Shown piece by piece: positions 24,309 through 25,900 of a stretch of 25,900 nt of DNA. The stretch covers positions 1 through 25,900 of the forward strand of contig JAVBNP010000137.1 of assembly GCA_031551455.1 (NCBI GenBank), in the 5' to 3' direction. Position 1 is the first letter of the stretch. Each line of letters starts with the position of its first letter. The notes below the pieces were generated by a model that did no database searches, was not told the origin of the DNA, and saw only the letters and a program-made list of their open reading frames with translations. The position numbers were made by a program, and so were the translations under genes. Origin of the DNA: JAIRLS01 sp031551455. Its GTDB lineage: Bacteria; Bacteroidota; Bacteroidia; Bacteroidales; UBA4181.

Positions 24309-25900
24309 ATGATTAAGTTTATTAATATTCTTATCAATCGCCGCTGGTTAGTAGCTACGGTGTTTGTTATCGTGTCGGTGTTCGGTGTTTACTCGTGGAC
24401 ACAACTATCCATTGACGCCTACCCCGACATCGCCGACGTAACAGTCCAAGTAGTAACGCAGGTTCCCGGGCTGGCCGCCGAAGAAGTGGAACAACAGATC
24501 ACAATCCCGCTCGAACGGGAATTGAACGGTATTCCTAACCTGCACGTGATGCGCAGCAAGAACACTTTCGGTCTGTCCATCATTATGTTGGTATTTAACG
24601 ATGAAAAAGACGATTACTGGGCGCGGCAACGGGTGATGGAACGAATTGCAGGTGTTGACCTGCCTTACGGGGCACAACCCGAACTGAATCCGCTTACTTC
24701 ACCTACGGGCGAGATTTACCGTTACATCATCGAAAGCAAGAACCATTCGTTGCGCGAGCTTACCGACCTCAATAAATGGGTGATTATCCCGCGCCTGCGG
24801 CAGATCAGCGGTATAGCCGACGTGAGTAACTTCGGGGGCATCACCACACAGTTCCAGATAGAGATAGACCCTGTAAAACTCAATCAGTACAACCTTTCAT
24901 TGTCGGAAGTTACCGAAACCATTGAGCGAAACAATGCCAATGCGGGTGGGAGCATGATCAACCGTGGCGACCTGAGTTATGTAGTGCGCGGTATCGGACT
25001 TGTTAAGGATTTGGAGGATATGGGAAAAATCGTGGTGAAGACTGTGAATGGCGTTCCAGTATATCTCAATGATATCGGGACATTGAAATATGGTAACCTC
25101 GAACGCAAGGGAATTCTTGGTTTTACCGACGCCACACGCAACTACTCCGACGGCGTGGAAGGTATCATCCAAATGCTGCGTTTCCAAAATCCTTCCGAAG
25201 TATTGAAGGAAGTACACGCCGCGGTAGATGAACTTAACAGCGATATATTACCCGAAGGTGTCCATATACACACGTTTATGGATAGAACCAATTTAGTGGA
25301 TGCCACATTGCATACCGTTTCGCACACCTTGTTTTTCGGAATGATCTTGGTGGTGGCCGTCCTGATCATTTTCTTAGGAAGCTGGCGCGGTGCCCTGCTG
25401 GTAGCGGTTACCATTCCCCTGTCGCTCCTTGTTGCCTTTATCCTGATGCACATCACCGATATTCCCGCCAACTTGCTTTCGTTGGGCGCTATCGACTTCG
25501 GCATTCTGGTGGACGGTGCGATTGTGATGATGGAAACGGTTCTGAAAAAGCGCGAGGATGATGCTGATGCGCCGTTGGAACAATCATCGGTTGTTCGCCG
25601 TGTGATGGAAGTAGCCAAGCCTGTTTTCGTCGCCACGCTTATCATCATAGTTGCCTATATGCCGTTGTTCGCTTTTGAACGGATCGAAAAAAAGCTTTTC
25701 ACACCGATGGCCTTTACCGTTGGTTATGCCCTGTTGGGCGCATTGGCGGTGGCATTATTGCTGATCCCCGGCATGGCGTACTCCATTTACCGCAAGCCGC
25801 AGAAAATATACCACAACCGTTGGCTGGAAAAACTTATCCATGTTTACAAAAAGCAAACGGCGAACATCATGCAACGCCCGAAACGAGTGTTTTTACCTGC
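24309..25900 (+). CDS. Heavy-metal efflux RND pump, CusA/CzcA type (3' end beyond the window)
   Basis: The first 530 residues of an inner-membrane proton-driven RND transporter, open to the window end; family members are about 1000-1050 residues. A first membrane helix (about 12-32) precedes the periplasmic porter domain with DAYPDIADVTVQVVTQVPG and VEQQITIPLERELNGIP. Further helices begin near residue 340 (TLFFGMILVVAVLIIFLGSW). The HME-type signature in helix 4 is DFGILVDGAIVMMET near 396; the usual wording ends VEN, so this end is slightly atypical. The conserved aspartates support cation/proton exchange, but the metal cannot be told. The start ATG follows the heptamer array by three bases. 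Confidence 0.94.
   Translation, partial: MIKFINILINRRWLVATVFVIVSVFGVYSWTQLSIDAYPDIADVTVQVVTQVPGLAAEEVEQQITIPLERELNGIPNLHVMRSKNTFGLSIIMLVFNDEKDDYWARQRVMERIAGVDLPYGAQPELNPLTSPTGEIYRYIIESKNHSLRELTDLNKWVIIPRLRQISGIADVSNFGGITTQFQIEIDPVKLNQYNLSLSEVTETIERNNANAGGSMINRGDLSYVVRGIGLVKDLEDMGKIVVKTVNGVPVYLNDIGTLKYGNLERKGILGFTDATRNYSDGVEGIIQMLRFQNPSEVLKEVHAAVDELNSDILPEGVHIHTFMDRTNLVDATLHTVSHTLFFGMILVVAVLIIFLGSWRGALLVAVTIPLSLLVAFILMHITDIPANLLSLGAIDFGILVDGAIVMMETVLKKREDDADAPLEQSSVVRRVMEVAKPVFVATLIIIVAYMPLFAFERIEKKLFTPMAFTVGYALLGALAVALLLIPGMAYSIYRKPQKIYHNRWLEKLIHVYKKQTANIMQRPKRVFLP

Overview
The window looks like a stretch of chromosome from a Bacteroidota bacterium, most likely of the order Bacteroidales. 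The evidence is the set of promoters of the TAnnTTTG type (-7 element of this phylum), the Rhs core wording, a SusC-style plug motif, a two-component-propeller/SpoIIE sensor, RibBA, and a tRNA-Asp gene. No rRNA, CRISPR array, integrase or transposase was seen.

Layout. (1) About 1-2820 is an AT-rich accessory segment. It holds the C-terminal remnant of an Rhs toxin broken by a nonsense codon and a frameshift, a candidate immunity protein with two membrane helices, and a second small membrane protein with four cysteines. Related palindromes (GAGCGGCA... type) punctuate these cassettes. (2) 2940-5097: divergent comF and argH, each with its own promoter. (3) 5214-9364: a secreted protein of unknown function followed by a 1050-residue sensor with a periplasmic propeller and a cytoplasmic SpoIIE phosphatase. 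(4) 9483-16219, minus strand: sufB then an LptF/LptG-family permease, then ribBA from its own promoter, then a MuiA-like (DUF4140/DUF4139) exported protein carrying an inserted TonB-plug motif. (5) 16423-21090, plus strand: dxs, an isochorismatase-family hydrolase and a 7TM-HD phosphohydrolase of the PgpH type. (6) 21232-21305: tRNA-Asp with promoter and terminator. (7) 21447-22028, minus strand: an AT-rich lipoprotein with a HEPN-like sequence. (8) 22218-25900: a heavy-metal type RND efflux operon (His-rich membrane protein, lipoprotein adaptor, pump cut by the window end).

The most interesting feature is inside the efflux operon. Between the adaptor and the pump sits an oppositely oriented four-helix-bundle (S23/Avd-like) gene bounded by arrays of a 7-base repeat (ATTCTCC/ATTCTCA). 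The left array contributes the adaptor's stop codon and the right one ends three bases before the pump's start codon. This has the look of a small mobile unit inserted precisely at a gene junction. Other points worth checking are the double lesion in the Rhs remnant, the plug motif inside the MuiA-like protein, the lipid-anchored HEPN-like protein, and a sufB gene without sufC/sufD downstream.
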